Below, piece by piece: positions 6,778 through 6,896 of a stretch of DNA of 6,896 nt. Origin of the DNA: CAYTLQ01 sp964438715. Lineage in GTDB: Bacteria > Bacteroidota > Ignavibacteria > Ignavibacteriales > Ignavibacteriaceae. The translations under genes and the position numbers were made by a program. The notes beneath the pieces are model-generated. The model made no database searches. It saw only the letters and a list, made by a program, of their open reading frames with translations, and was not told where the DNA came from. How positions within the stretch are numbered: position 1 is the first letter of the stretch; each line of letters starts with the position of its first letter. The stretch spans positions 1 to 6,896 of the forward strand of contig CAYTLQ010000136.1 in assembly GCA_964438715.1 (NCBI GenBank). The letters run 5' to 3'.

Positions 6778-6829
6778 CGTTAGCTCACTCATTGATATGT
6801 TTTTACCTTAATTCCGATATCGAGACAAA

Positions 6830-6836
6830 AGAAGGA
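6830..6836 (+). promoter_or_regulatory. Strong Shine-Dalgarno before the ATG at 6845
   Basis: AGAAGGA sits 8 bases before ATG (6845-6847), an excellent spacing. It is the same core as the one used by the gene at 5988. It argues that translation really begins here, even though the visible frame is short. Confidence 0.65.
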
Positions 6837-6844
6837 CTGTTTAA

Positions 6845-6895
6845 ATGGCAAAAAACAGAGTAATTTTAAGAAAACAAATTTCACCCAATAGGTGA
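6845..6895 (+). CDS. Short reading frame at window edge: 16-residue peptide, or frameshifted start of a longer gene
   Basis: ATG at 6845 follows a strong ribosome binding site and opens a frame encoding MAKNRVILRKQISPNR, then TGA at 6893-6895, one base before the window ends. The peptide is very basic and I do not recognise it. Two readings are possible. It may be a genuine tiny leader peptide. Alternatively, a base error in the CCC run at 6884-6886 has broken a longer gene: removing one C keeps the frame open and gives ...QISPIGE to the last base. The signal for initiation is good; what is made cannot be decided here. It does not look like the start of DnaA. Confidence 0.4.
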   Translation: MAKNRVILRKQISPNR

Positions 6896-6896
6896 A
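6880..6896. repeat. Small inverted repeat at the window end
   Basis: TTCACC (6880-6885) and GGTGAA (6891-6896) form a perfect 6-bp inverted repeat around CAATA, ending exactly at the last base. It overlaps the stop of the 16-codon frame. It could be a short operator or hairpin, or an accident of sequence near a contig end. Confidence 0.3.

Larger units (their letters stand above)
6541..6780. other. Candidate chromosomal replication origin (oriC-like region)
   Basis: The gene-free stretch 6500-6844 combines elements typical of bacterial origins. There are two exact TTATNCACA DnaA boxes and one single-mismatch box within 101 bp, two of them facing each other 5 bp apart. There is a perfect 13-bp direct repeat (6671-6707) and an uninterrupted 40-bp A/T tract (6738-6777) that could serve as the unwinding element. 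Smaller repeats are also present: TTTGTTAAT occurs at 6577-6585 and 6588-6596, one helical turn apart, and TAGTAATAG at 6608-6616 resembles a short DnaA-trio run. No origin-linked gene such as dnaA, dnaN, gidA, rpmH or parA is visible inside the window, which limits confidence. The alternative is a DnaA-bound regulatory region or a chance cluster in AT-rich DNA. Confidence 0.45.

Noticed and set aside
6845..6896. Start of dnaA directly after the origin-like region
   Set aside because: The visible N-terminus (MAKNRVILRKQIS) does not resemble the start of DnaA, DnaN or RpmH, and the frame closes after 16 codons.

Overview
This 6.9 kb window is AT-rich bacterial DNA. The best guess for its source is a member of the Bacteroidota/Chlorobi/Ignavibacteriota branch, most likely Ignavibacteria-like. 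This is inferred from a YebC with the Bacteroidota-type N-terminus (MGRxFExRK instead of MAGHSKW), a secreted protein ending in a type IX secretion sorting domain with the QNYPNPFNP signature, and two small families (DUF5522-like and DUF4920-like) that I associate with this branch. No RNA gene, CRISPR array or insertion sequence is visible.

Layout. Positions 172-882 (+) encode a full-length YebC/TACO1-family protein, followed by a strong intrinsic terminator. A convergent gap of about 280 bp separates it from a two-gene minus-strand operon. That operon is transcribed from about 5648 down to 1159. The first gene is an 815-residue membrane-anchored sigma-54 activator with an N-terminal CHASE2 sensor, a coiled coil, an intact AAA+ domain and an unusual C-terminal extension. 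The second, overlapping it by 4 bp (ATGA), is a 681-residue secreted GxGYxYP-like protein with a type IX secretion sorting domain. Divergently, from 5741 (+), lie a small cysteine-rich DUF5522-like protein and a secreted DUF4920-like protein 25 bp downstream, closed by a second clean terminator at 6478-6499.

The last 400 bp has no long gene but is not featureless. It holds two exact TTATNCACA-type DnaA boxes and one near-match, a perfect 13-bp direct repeat, a 40-bp tract without G or C, and then a strong ribosome binding site in front of an ATG at 6845. Together this resembles a chromosomal replication origin (oriC), although no dnaA or other origin-linked gene can be confirmed before the window ends. 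The reading frame after that ATG closes after 16 codons, right at the window edge.

How the genes may work together. The CHASE2/sigma-54 protein and the secreted protein are translationally coupled. This suggests a sensor that detects something in the periplasm and turns on sigma-54 promoters directly from the membrane, co-produced with a secreted, probably carbohydrate-related protein. That link is inference. The other genes look like housekeeping or conserved-hypothetical functions without an obvious connection to this pair.
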